Shown: positions 1 to 7,767 of the stretch, piece by piece
Numbering within the stretch: position 1 is the stretch's first letter
Layout of the letters: each line of letters opens with the position of its first letter
Assembly (NCBI GenBank): GCA_046160865.1
Contig: JBJXHG010000046.1
Coordinates: forward strand, 1 to 51,648
Direction of reading: 5' to 3'
Source: JBJXHG01 sp046160865
Lineage (GTDB): Bacteria > Planctomycetota > UBA1135 > GCA-002686595
DNA length: 51,648 nucleotides
The notes under the pieces: generated by a model
What the model saw: only the letters and a program-made list of their open reading frames with translations
Told to the model about the DNA's origin: nothing
Database searches by the model: none
Position numbers and translations under genes: made by a program

Positions 1-97
1 GCGCACGGCAGACCGCGCCACGAGCGAGGGCACGCGGTCGCTCCGCGCGGCACGCCGCGCTACGCTTCCTCGTCGGAGCGAACGGGAGGAACGTCGA

Positions 98-1141
98 GTG
101 AAGCACGGCTGGACGGGCGGTCAGTACAGCCTCGTGCGCGGCGTGTTCGGCTACGCGCTCGCGCTCGTGTTCTTGCGCGACGGCGCAAGTGCATTCGAGC
201 GCGTCGCCGGCGTCGAGGCCGAGCTGCTCGTCCCGACGGCGATCGGCGCGGCGCTCTTGCTCGCGGTCGGCAAGTTCGAGCGCGGCGCGGCGATCTACCT
301 GACGGGTGCGTGCGCAATCGCGGCAGCGAGCGCGCGCGGGCTCGGCGCGTGGGATGCGCTCGCCGTGGTCGCGCTCATGTTTGCGTGCGTGCCGAGCGCG
401 CCATTTGGATCGTGGTCGGCCGCCGGGCGCGTCGATCCACGCGGCGCTTGGCGCATGCCGACGTGGGTTCACGCGGCGGCGTGGATCGCGATGATCGCGG
501 GCTACGTGTACTCCGCAGCGAGTCGTGGCCCTGACCTGTCGCGCGCGCTCGATCTCGGCCTCGCGGCCGCGTGCTTGCTCCCGGTCATCCGACCGTGGGC
601 GTGGTCGACCACCATCGCGTTGAGCGTGGTGCGCGCGGTGATCGATGCGGATCCGAGCGGCACCGACGTCGGCCTGCTGTGCTTGCACGCATTCACGTTC
701 GATCCGCGCTGGATCCCGGCGCGCGGCGACGCGGCGCAGTCGGATCGCGTCTACTACGACGGCGAGTGCGGCCTGTGCCAGCGCTTCGTGCGCTTCGTGA
801 TCGCCGAGGACGTGCACGGTGCGCTGCGCTTCGCGCCGCTACAAGGCGCGAGCTTTCGCGCCTTCATCGAGCCGCGCGCCGGCGCCGGCGTCGACTTGCC
901 GGACAGCGTCGTCGTCGAGACGGGCCCGAGCTTGCTCGTGCGCTCGAACGCCGTGCTGCACGTATTGGAACGACTCGGCGGGATCTGGCGCGCGCTCGGC
1001 GTGATCGCGCGCTGCGTGCCGTGGCGCGTGCGCGACGTGGCGTACGACGCGATCGCAAGGACGCGCAAGGTGTTCTTCCGCGCGCCGCCGTCGGCGTGTC
1101 CGGTGCTGCCGGCCGACCTCGCGGCGCGCTTCGATCCGTAG
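98..1141 (+). CDS. Membrane protein with C-terminal DCC (DUF393) thiol-oxidoreductase-like domain
   Basis: The 347-residue product starts at GTG with GGGAGGA 7 nt upstream. The first ~200 residues contain several hydrophobic helices (for example 14-24, 45-90, 135-150), so the N-terminus is a multi-pass membrane domain. Residues ~216-345 form a DUF393/DCC domain: the hallmark reads YYDGECGLC, with D221, C224 and C227 giving D-x-x-C-x-x-C, followed by VRFV. Family members are predicted thiol-disulfide oxidoreductases, but the substrate is unknown. In HTTM/DCC fusions the DCC part is likely cytoplasmic. The N-terminal domain is not recognised with confidence as HTTM. No operon partner overlaps it; the sulfatase-like gene follows after 32 nt. 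Confidence 0.82.
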   Translation: MKHGWTGGQYSLVRGVFGYALALVFLRDGASAFERVAGVEAELLVPTAIGAALLLAVGKFERGAAIYLTGACAIAAASARGLGAWDALAVVALMFACVPSAPFGSWSAAGRVDPRGAWRMPTWVHAAAWIAMIAGYVYSAASRGPDLSRALDLGLAAACLLPVIRPWAWSTTIALSVVRAVIDADPSGTDVGLLCLHAFTFDPRWIPARGDAAQSDRVYYDGECGLCQRFVRFVIAEDVHGALRFAPLQGASFRAFIEPRAGAGVDLPDSVVVETGPSLLVRSNAVLHVLERLGGIWRALGVIARCVPWRVRDVAYDAIARTRKVFFRAPPSACPVLPADLAARFDP

Positions 1142-1161
1142 ATCGAGTCGGCGCGCGGCAC

Positions 1162-1167
1162 TACCAT
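1162..1167 (+). promoter_or_regulatory. Putative -10 hexamer TACCAT for the sulfatase-like gene
   Basis: TACCAT ends 6 nt before the ATG at 1174, so a start site at the usual distance would fall on the ATG itself (leaderless mRNA). No clear Shine-Dalgarno or -35 is visible. It belongs to a set of similarly placed TANNNT hexamers in this window. Inference from position only. Confidence 0.4.
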
Positions 1168-1173
1168 GGCTGC

Positions 1174-2586
1174 ATGCTGGGCCGCACGCGCATGCTCTGT
1201 CTCTTGATCGCGGGCGCGCTCAACGCGTGCAATCGCGCGCGCGCACCGCGACCCGACATCCTGCTCATCTCGATCGATTCGCTGCGCAGCGATCACCTGG
1301 GTTGCTACGGCTACGCGAAGCCGACGAGCCCGCGCATCGATCGACTCGCCGCCGAAGGCGTGCGCTGCGAGACCGCGATCACGACGACGTCGTGGACGTT
1401 GCCTGCGCACGCGGCGATGTTCACCGGCCTCTTCGATTCTGCGCACGGCGTCGTCGACAACGGGCTCGCGCTCGCACCGGGGCATCGCACGCTCGCAGAG
1501 CTCTTGAAAGAGGACGGCTACCGCACGGCCGGATTCTTCGGCGGGCCGTACCTGCATCCGGTGTTCGGTCTCGGGCAGGGCTTCGATCACTACGAGAGCT
1601 GCATGAGCGCGATGCCGAGCGACGACGCCGTGCTCTCGATGTCGCAGCAGGACGTCAACGCGTCGCACCGCGACGTGACTGGGCCGCGCACGCTCGACGC
1701 GTTCACACGCTGGCTCGACGGCACGAGCGAAGAGCCGCTCTTCGCGTTCGTGCACCTGTGGGACGTGCACTACGACTACATCCCGCCGCCGGAGTACGCA
1801 CAGCTCTTCGATCCCGATTACACGGGCTCGCTCGATGCCTCGAACCTGAAGCACAACCAGGCGATCGAGCCCAAGATGGCGCCGCGCGATCTGCAGCACT
1901 TGATCGCGCTCTACGACGGCGAGATCCGCTTCACGGACGACGTGATCGCGAAGATGCTCGCGGCGCTCGAGAAGAAGGGACGCCTTTCGAACACGCTCGT
2001 CGTCATCACGGCCGACCACGGCCAGGAGTTCTTCGAGCACGGTGGCAAGGGACACCAGACCACGCTGCACGAGGAACTCGTGCGCGTGCCGCTCGTGTTC
2101 TGGTGGCCGAAGGAGCTCTCGACTGCGCGCGTCGTGCACGACCAAGTCCGTCTCGTCGATGTGCTGCCGACGATTCTGGCGCTCGCGAGCGTCGACGGTG
2201 TGCCGCGTGTGCAAGGCCGCGACATCGGTCCGCTGCTCCGCGGCGAGACGCTGCCGCCGGCGCCCGCGCTGTGCGAGCTGTACGCCGACGCGAAGGAGCT
2301 GAGCGCGGTGCGCACGAACGCGCTGAAGGTGTATCGCAACCGTCGCACGGACGGCGTGGTCACGGGCGGCTTCGACCTCGCCGCGGACCCGGGCGAGCGC
2401 GCGGACCTGCGCAACGACGCGCGCGTGCAGCGCGGTCTCGCGGACTTGCAACTAGAGCTCGGGCTCGCGCTCGAGTTCCACACGAAGCTCGGCCACGGAG
2501 TGCGCAAGATCGACGTCGACGCCGACATGCAGCGCCGTCTGGGCACCCTCGGCTACACGGACGGCGACGGCGAGAAACCGAAGTAG
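1174..2586 (+). CDS. Sulfatase / alkaline phosphatase superfamily lipoprotein
   Basis: The 470-residue product has a lipoprotein signal (LLIAGALNAC, lipobox Cys19), so it is predicted to be membrane-anchored and exported. The sulfatase fold is shown by the metal-binding start (SIDSLRSDH, D35), the active-site segment TTSWTLPAHAAMFTG and the late DHG metal motif (D281, H282) followed by HGGKGH. The position normally held by the Cys/Ser that becomes formylglycine is Thr75 (W-T-L-P-A-H), as in phosphoglycerol-transferase-like and other Thr-nucleophile members. It may therefore be a phospho- or phosphonate-ester hydrolase rather than a true sulfatase. Substrate unknown. ATG 1174 is preferred because it gives the lipoprotein signal; ATG 1192 is possible. 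Longer upstream reading is shadow of the preceding gene. Confidence 0.88.
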   Translation: MLGRTRMLCLLIAGALNACNRARAPRPDILLISIDSLRSDHLGCYGYAKPTSPRIDRLAAEGVRCETAITTTSWTLPAHAAMFTGLFDSAHGVVDNGLALAPGHRTLAELLKEDGYRTAGFFGGPYLHPVFGLGQGFDHYESCMSAMPSDDAVLSMSQQDVNASHRDVTGPRTLDAFTRWLDGTSEEPLFAFVHLWDVHYDYIPPPEYAQLFDPDYTGSLDASNLKHNQAIEPKMAPRDLQHLIALYDGEIRFTDDVIAKMLAALEKKGRLSNTLVVITADHGQEFFEHGGKGHQTTLHEELVRVPLVFWWPKELSTARVVHDQVRLVDVLPTILALASVDGVPRVQGRDIGPLLRGETLPPAPALCELYADAKELSAVRTNALKVYRNRRTDGVVTGGFDLAADPGERADLRNDARVQRGLADLQLELGLALEFHTKLGHGVRKIDVDADMQRRLGTLGYTDGDGEKPK

Positions 2587-2609
2587 CTGCGCGCAGAAGA
2601 GGACTGGAA

Positions 2610-3323
2610 ATGGCATCGACCACGATCGCGTTCGACATCGAGGTCGCCGGCTTCCCGTGGGAGGAAGTCGACGAGCACACGCGCGGCTATCTCCTGTCGC
2701 GCGAGCACGACGAGAAGCGCCGCGAAGCGATTCCCGACCGCACGGGTCTGTATCCCGGTCTCGGCAAGATCATCGCGATCGGCATGTGGCTCGTCGAAGA
2801 GGACCGCGGGCTGATCCTGCTCGAAGGCAAGGCAGCCGAAACGCACGAATGGAGCAAGGTCGCGGGCTCGAAGATCTTCCGCGGCGACGAGCGCGCGCTG
2901 CTCGAGAGATTCTGGGAGCTCACCGGACGCGCGAAGACGCCGCGCATGCCGCGCCTCGTCTCGTTCAACGGTCGCGACTACGACGGGCCGATGCTGATGA
3001 TCCGCTCGGCGCAACTCGGCGTGCGCCCGTCGCGGCAGATGGTGCCGAAGCGCTACGACATGTCGGAACACTGCGACTTGGTCGAGGTGTTCAACTTCAT
3101 GGGCGCGACGCGCGATCGCTACTCGCTCGAATACTGGTGCCGCCGCTTCGACATCGAGAGCCCGAAAGGCTCGATCGACGGCTCGCAAGTGGCGCGCGTC
3201 TACCGCGAGGGCCGCATCGACGACATCGGCGAGTACTGCTTGCGCGACGTGCGCGCGACCGCGCAGCTCTACAAGCGCTTGAGCCCGACGATCCTGCCGC
3301 ATTTCAGCGGGGGCGTGTCGTGA
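2610..3323 (+). CDS. Predicted 3'-5' exonuclease related to the PolB exonuclease domain
   Basis: The 237-residue protein is a stand-alone DnaQ-like (RNase H fold) nuclease of the PolB-exonuclease-related family. Exo I is FDIEVAGF (Asp/Glu metal ligands, residues 6-13), Exo II is SFNGRDYDGPML with its Asp near residue 127, and Exo III is YCLRDVRATAQLY near the C-terminus (YC-x2-D). It is expected to remove nucleotides from DNA 3' ends; no polymerase domain is attached. ATG 2610 directly precedes the conserved strand; GAAGAGGA upstream can act as ribosome-binding site. It follows the sulfatase-like gene by 23 nt, so co-transcription is possible, without an obvious functional link. Confidence 0.85.
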   Translation: MASTTIAFDIEVAGFPWEEVDEHTRGYLLSREHDEKRREAIPDRTGLYPGLGKIIAIGMWLVEEDRGLILLEGKAAETHEWSKVAGSKIFRGDERALLERFWELTGRAKTPRMPRLVSFNGRDYDGPMLMIRSAQLGVRPSRQMVPKRYDMSEHCDLVEVFNFMGATRDRYSLEYWCRRFDIESPKGSIDGSQVARVYREGRIDDIGEYCLRDVRATAQLYKRLSPTILPHFSGGVS

Positions 3324-3372
3324 GATTCGTAGGGGCGGGGAACAATCCGACGCGCATGCGTTCGATGCACCC

Positions 3373-3846
3373 ATGAGACTGCGAGAGCACGACTCGAACG
3401 CTCACGCGAAGGCGCGCGCCGCGATCTATGGCGCCGTGTCGATGCTGCTCGCGATGGTCTGGCATCTCGCGATCGTCCCGCGCGAGGAGAGGTTCGTTCC
3501 CGAGCCGCTCTTCTTGACTCTGATGGCTTTCTTTGCCGCGACCACGATGGCGATCGCGTGGGTCGCGCGTCCGTTGCTCGCACGCAGCTCGGTCGTGTCG
3601 GCGGGCGCGTTCGGCGCGATCGTTCCGTTCGTCGGCGCGCTGATCCTCGGCGAGCTGATGGCAATCGCGATGTGGCTCGCGGATCCGGGCTACTTGCACT
3701 TCTTCGACGCTCCGGTGTTCGCTCTGCGGATCGCGATCGAACGCATCGCGCTCGTCGTTCCGCTCGGCATCGCGTCGATCCTCGTGCTGCGGACGGTGCT
3801 CGTCGTCGGGCGTCGAGCGGGCGACGTGCAGGCGCATTCGCGCTGA
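3373..3846 (+). CDS. Small four-helix membrane protein, function unknown
   Basis: The 157-residue product is not recognised. It has about four hydrophobic segments (roughly residues 16-36, 49-69, 75-100, 117-140), with basic flanks (MRLREHDSNAHAKAR at the N-terminus, RRAGDVQAHSR at the C-terminus). There is no signal peptide, conserved Cys pair or enzyme motif. It lies between the exonuclease and the HlyD-type adaptor on the same strand. Coding status rests on length, codon bias and clean hydrophobic periodicity. Confidence 0.6.
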   Translation: MRLREHDSNAHAKARAAIYGAVSMLLAMVWHLAIVPREERFVPEPLFLTLMAFFAATTMAIAWVARPLLARSSVVSAGAFGAIVPFVGALILGELMAIAMWLADPGYLHFFDAPVFALRIAIERIALVVPLGIASILVLRTVLVVGRRAGDVQAHSR

Positions 3847-3931
3847 CCCGCGCGCGCCGTTCGCCGCCCTTTTCGCACCACGCAGCTTCCGCTACGCTCG
3901 TCGCCCTTCGTTTCCGGAGCGCGTCACGACC

Positions 3932-5338
3932 GTGGATCTCGAACCCCTCAAGATCGAGCGCAAGCCGGCGCCGAAAGCCCGCACGCGCCGGCGCTCGTAC
4001 GGTTGGATCGTCGTGCTCCTCGTCGTGGCCGTGGCCGCGTTCCTCTTCTGGGGCCGCATCCTCGCGACCGTCGACCGCTTCCGATTGCCGGAAGTGCAGA
4101 TCACGCGCGTCGTGAAGAAGAGCGCGGCCGCCGCCGCGAGCGCGACCGGCGCGTCGGCGAACGGCTACATCGTGCCGAAGACGCGCGCGGCGCTGTCCGC
4201 CGACACGCCCGGGCGCATCGTCGAGATGAACGTCGTCGAGGGCTCGGTCGTGAAGAAAGGCGACGTCGTCGCGCGCCTCTACTCGGACGAGTACGCCGCC
4301 AACCTGCGCCGCGCCGAGGCCGACCTGAAAGTCGTGGAGGCGTCGCTCGATCGCGTACGCGCACAGATCGTCTCCGCTGGCGCCGACCTCGAACGCCTGC
4401 GCTCGGTCGAGAGCGCGGCCGCGGCCGATGTCACGCAGTACGAATCGCATTGGAGGCGCGCGGAGCTCGACTTCAAGCGCGCGGAATCGTTGCTCACCGC
4501 CAACGTCGGCAGCGTGCAGACGCGCGACCAAGCGCGCGCCGATCTCGACAGCGCACAAGCGCGCGTCACATGGTCGAAGGCGATGCTCGAAGCCGGCAAG
4601 CGCGGCGTGGTGCAAGGCGAGTCCATGGTCGCCGTCGCAAAGGCGACCGAAGCCGAAGCGATCGCGCAGCTGGAGTCATTTCGCGCCGCACGCGATCTCG
4701 CCAGCGCGACGCTCGAGAAGACCGAGGTGCGCGCGCCGTTCGACGGCATCGTCGTGCTCAAGGACGCCGAAGTCGGCGAGGTCGTGTCGCCCAACGTGCA
4801 AGGCGGAACGAGCGCGCGCGGCTCGGTCGTGACGATGGTCGACTTCGAGTCGCTCGAGGTGCAAGCCGAGGTGCCGGAGACGAGCCTCGCTGCGGTGAAG
4901 GTCGGCGAGCGCGCGCGCATCTACCTCGACGCGTATCCGCAGAAGCCGTATCCGGGCCGCGTCGATCGCATCTGGCCGACGGCGAACCGCACGAAGGCGA
5001 CGGTCGAGGTGCGCGTCGAGTTCGAGGAGCGCGACGAGCTCTTGCGACCCGAGATGGGTGTGCGCGTCGTGTTCGGCGGCGAGGAAGGCAAGCCGCTCGA
5101 GAAGGAAGCCGAAGCCGTGATCTTCGTGCCGACGTCCGCGATCGTGAAGATCGCGGGACAGAGCGGCGTGTTCCTGGTCGAGCGCGACACCGTGCGCTTC
5201 GCGCCGGTGACGATCGGTGACGAGCGCGCCGGTCGCGTCGTCGTGGAGTCGGGGATCTCGGAAGGCGAGAGCGTCGTCACCGCTCCGCCGGCACGGTTGA
5301 AAGACGGCGATCGCGTGATCGTGAAAGGCAACGGATGA
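3932..5338 (+). CDS. HlyD/MacA-type periplasmic adaptor of an ABC exporter
   Basis: The 468-residue membrane-fusion protein starts at GTG. A single N-terminal helix (about 24-42) is followed by the first half of a lipoyl/barrel-sandwich domain (GYIVPKTRAALSADTPGRIVE to about 115), a long Ala/Arg/Glu-rich coiled coil (about 118-240), the second lipoyl half (VRAPFDGIVVLKDAEVGEVV) and beta-barrel and membrane-proximal domains ending in SEGESVVTAPPARLKDGDRV. Such adaptors bridge an inner-membrane MacB-like transporter to the outer membrane. Its stop overlaps the start of the ATPase gene (ATGA at 5335), so the two are translationally coupled. The permeases expected next are missing here; see 14553-16895. 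Confidence 0.9.
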   Translation: MDLEPLKIERKPAPKARTRRRSYGWIVVLLVVAVAAFLFWGRILATVDRFRLPEVQITRVVKKSAAAAASATGASANGYIVPKTRAALSADTPGRIVEMNVVEGSVVKKGDVVARLYSDEYAANLRRAEADLKVVEASLDRVRAQIVSAGADLERLRSVESAAAADVTQYESHWRRAELDFKRAESLLTANVGSVQTRDQARADLDSAQARVTWSKAMLEAGKRGVVQGESMVAVAKATEAEAIAQLESFRAARDLASATLEKTEVRAPFDGIVVLKDAEVGEVVSPNVQGGTSARGSVVTMVDFESLEVQAEVPETSLAAVKVGERARIYLDAYPQKPYPGRVDRIWPTANRTKATVEVRVEFEERDELLRPEMGVRVVFGGEEGKPLEKEAEAVIFVPTSAIVKIAGQSGVFLVERDTVRFAPVTIGDERAGRVVVESGISEGESVVTAPPARLKDGDRVIVKGNG

Positions 5339-6042
5339 AAGCGCCCATCATCAAGCTCAACGGAGTCACGAAGAGCTACACGCGCGGCGGCGAGACGCTC
5401 ACCGTGCTCAACGGCCTGAACCTCGAGATGGAAGAAGGCGGCTTCTTCGCGCTGATGGGGCCGTCGGGATCGGGCAAGACGACGCTGCTGAATCTCGTCG
5501 GCGCGCTCGACCAAGCGGACTCGGGCGAGATCTGGGTCGCGGGCGACGATCTCGCGCAGATGGGCGGTGCGGAGCTGTCCGCGTGGCGCGCGGCGAACGT
5601 CGGGTTCGTGTTCCAGGGCTTCAACCTGATCCCGGTGCTCTCCGCCGTGGAGAACGTCGAGCTGCCGCTACTCCTCACGAAGCTGTCGGGCAGCGAGCGG
5701 CGCAAGCACGCCGAATATGCACTGGAGCTCGTCGGTCTTTCCGACCGCGCGCGGCACCGGCCGTCGCAGCTCTCCGGCGGTCAGGAGCAGCGCGTTGCGA
5801 TCGCGCGCGCGCTCGTGACGGACCCGAAGCTGATCTTGGCGGACGAGCCCACGGGCGACCTCGATCGCGCCTCGGCGAGCCAAGTGCTCACGTTGCTCAC
5901 GCGGCTCAACAAAGAGCTCAAGAAGACGATCCTGATGGTGACGCACGACCCGCACGCGGCGGAGTCGGCGCAGACGATCGTGCACCTCGACAAGGGCCAA
6001 TTGCTGAACGTCGAGCGGAAGAGCGGGTCGGCGGCGAGGTAG
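5335..6042 (+). CDS. ABC transporter ATP-binding protein, MacB/LolD type
   Basis: The 235-residue nucleotide-binding subunit carries Walker A GPSGSGKTT (42-50), Q-loop FVFQGFNLIPVLSAVENVELP, signature LSGGQ (146-150) followed by EQRVAIARA, Walker B LILADEP (166-172) with TGDLD, and the switch His in MVTHDPHAAE. Length, loop sequences and pairing with an HlyD adaptor place it in the MacB/LolD/FtsE group that drives mechanotransmission-type transporters. It is coupled to the adaptor by a 4-nt overlap. No permease gene follows; the next gene is on the other strand. Confidence 0.93.
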   Translation: MKAPIIKLNGVTKSYTRGGETLTVLNGLNLEMEEGGFFALMGPSGSGKTTLLNLVGALDQADSGEIWVAGDDLAQMGGAELSAWRAANVGFVFQGFNLIPVLSAVENVELPLLLTKLSGSERRKHAEYALELVGLSDRARHRPSQLSGGQEQRVAIARALVTDPKLILADEPTGDLDRASASQVLTLLTRLNKELKKTILMVTHDPHAAESAQTIVHLDKGQLLNVERKSGSAAR

Positions 6043-6117
6043 TCGCTGCGCAAGAAGAATCGGTCAGCGCGCTGCCAGCACGCGCGCGACCCATGTCGTT
6101 GCCGAAGCAGCGGCGCG

Positions 6118-7572
6118 CTACTTCCGCACCGGCCGCAAGAACGGTCCCTGCGGCGACGACACGACGAGCACGAGTCGCGGCGGCTGTCCCGCTTCGCGAC
6201 TGTGGTAGTCGACTTGGCCCGCAGCCGTCGTCGTCAACGCGAACGCGAGCGGGCCGACACCGGCCGAGATCACGGAGCTCGTCACGTCCGCGCCGATCGT
6301 GCCGTCGCGCGACGACTGGGGGAGCTGCATCACGAGCGAGCCGATGGACGGCGCGCTCGCGTACGTGATGCCGAGCTCGCTCCACGTCGTGTCGTTCACG
6401 CGCGAGACGCGTCCGCCGCCGGATTGGTTCACGCGCAGCGAGAGTTTCGCGCGCACGATCGGACCGGACGTCGGCGGCACGTCGAAGCGCAGGTGCGTGT
6501 GGATCGGCGACGCGCCACCTTGCTCGAGCAGCAAGAGCGACGTGCCAAAGTTCGTCGCGGGGCTCGCTGCGCTGACGTGTGCGTCGGCCGTCGCGTCGAC
6601 CGTCACGAGCGTCGTTCCCGGTTGCGCGGGCCACCAGGGCGCCGCGGTCACGTCGCTCGCGAAGAACGACGCGAGCAAGCCCGCGACCTTCACTTCGCCG
6701 GCCGGGCTCGGGTGCACGCGATCGCTCTCGAAATCCGAGAGCAGCCACACGAGACCGTCGGAGCGCGGGTTCGTTCCATCGGCCCACAGGTACGGACCCC
6801 ACATGAGGAGCGGCGCGCGCACGGGACCGCCGAGCTGTCCGTAGTTCAGGCCCGTGTCGCCGTTGATTTGGTCTTCGACGAGCCACTTCACCGAGAAGCC
6901 CGACTCGTACGCTTGCGGCTCGGGATTCAAGGTGCCGGCCGACGAATAGCCGCCGTACGTGCGGCTCGACAAGTAACAGATCTTCAGGTTCGGAAACTTG
7001 TCGTGCAGGTTGTTCGCGACGAGTTCGAGATTCGCGCGCAGGCCTTGTGCGTGCACTGGGAAATCGTCGGCAGGATGCGATTCGGCTTCCTTGAGCCACG
7101 CGACTTGCACCTGCGCAGCGGTGAGCCCCAGCGCGCTGATGCGCTGCTGCATGATCGTCCAGTAGTTCGCCGTCGGATCCGCGAGCACCGTGGCCGTCTG
7201 GCCGCCGAAGCCGGTGTCGATGAGCACCACGCGCGCGTTGCGCGCGGCGTTCGCGTCCTGCGCGCGCTCGAACGCACCGAACTCGTGCGTCGTGTTCGAC
7301 ATGCCGACCGCGATCATCGCGACGAAGCCGTTCGGATCGGGCGCGCCCGCGGCGTTGCGCGGGACGATCTCGCTCGCTTTCGACAGTGCCGCTGCGAGGT
7401 GCGCGGCCGGCGGCGTGTTCACGCCGTCCGGATACAGCCCGCCTTGGAAGCCCTCGTGCGTTCCAGTTCCGAGGTCGTTGAGCGGCACGAGTCCCGTCGT
7501 TTGCGCGTGCGCAACGGTGGTGAGCACGATGCAACACGCGGCGAGATTTCGAATCGCGGAGCTTCGAATCAT
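6118..7572 (-). CDS. Secreted SGNH-hydrolase-like protein with C-terminal DNRLRE/CBM96-type domain
   Basis: The 484-residue product has a Sec signal peptide ending near ATVAHAQ (about residue 23). The middle part resembles an SGNH-type fold: VGMSNTTHEF sits where GDS would be expected, and SDRVHPSPAGEVKVAG matches the block V D-x-x-H-P/S motif. Residues about 325-480 (VDATADAHVSAASPATNFG, LRFDVPPTSGPIVRAKLSL) match DNRLRE domains, which are beta-sandwich adhesin or carbohydrate-binding modules. It is probably exported and may act on or bind polysaccharide; catalysis is unproven because the canonical GDS is replaced. ATG 7572 is chosen for the signal peptide; upstream reading is antisense to the next gene. 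A TACAAT lies on the minus strand at 7633-7638. Confidence 0.75.
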   Translation of the reverse strand: MIRSSAIRNLAACCIVLTTVAHAQTTGLVPLNDLGTGTHEGFQGGLYPDGVNTPPAAHLAAALSKASEIVPRNAAGAPDPNGFVAMIAVGMSNTTHEFGAFERAQDANAARNARVVLIDTGFGGQTATVLADPTANYWTIMQQRISALGLTAAQVQVAWLKEAESHPADDFPVHAQGLRANLELVANNLHDKFPNLKICYLSSRTYGGYSSAGTLNPEPQAYESGFSVKWLVEDQINGDTGLNYGQLGGPVRAPLLMWGPYLWADGTNPRSDGLVWLLSDFESDRVHPSPAGEVKVAGLLASFFASDVTAAPWWPAQPGTTLVTVDATADAHVSAASPATNFGTSLLLLEQGGASPIHTHLRFDVPPTSGPIVRAKLSLRVNQSGGGRVSRVNDTTWSELGITYASAPSIGSLVMQLPQSSRDGTIGADVTSSVISAGVGPLAFALTTTAAGQVDYHSREAGQPPRLVLVVSSPQGPFLRPVRK

Positions 7573-7767
7573 GGTGCGCCGCGCGCGTGCCGGGAAGAAG
7601 GGAGGATGGAGCGGCGAGAGCGTGGCGGCGCGATTGTAGCGGGCTGCGCCGAACTGGTGCGCGCGCGAAGCGTCGAGCGGAGGCGTCCGACCGACCGCAG
7701 CTCTCCGGTCGCTCGTATACTCGCGTCGGAGTAGCGGGAAGCGCGCGAACACGTAGTGAGGACATTC

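Noticed and set aside
1..97. Possible end of an upstream gene at the left edge
   Set aside because: No stop codon, motif or codon-bias signal supports a gene here.
571..2451. Very long open frames overlapping the sulfatase-like gene on both strands
   Set aside because: They are Arg/Ala-rich shadows caused by high G+C with no family motifs; the sulfatase frame with signal peptide and active-site motifs is the real gene.
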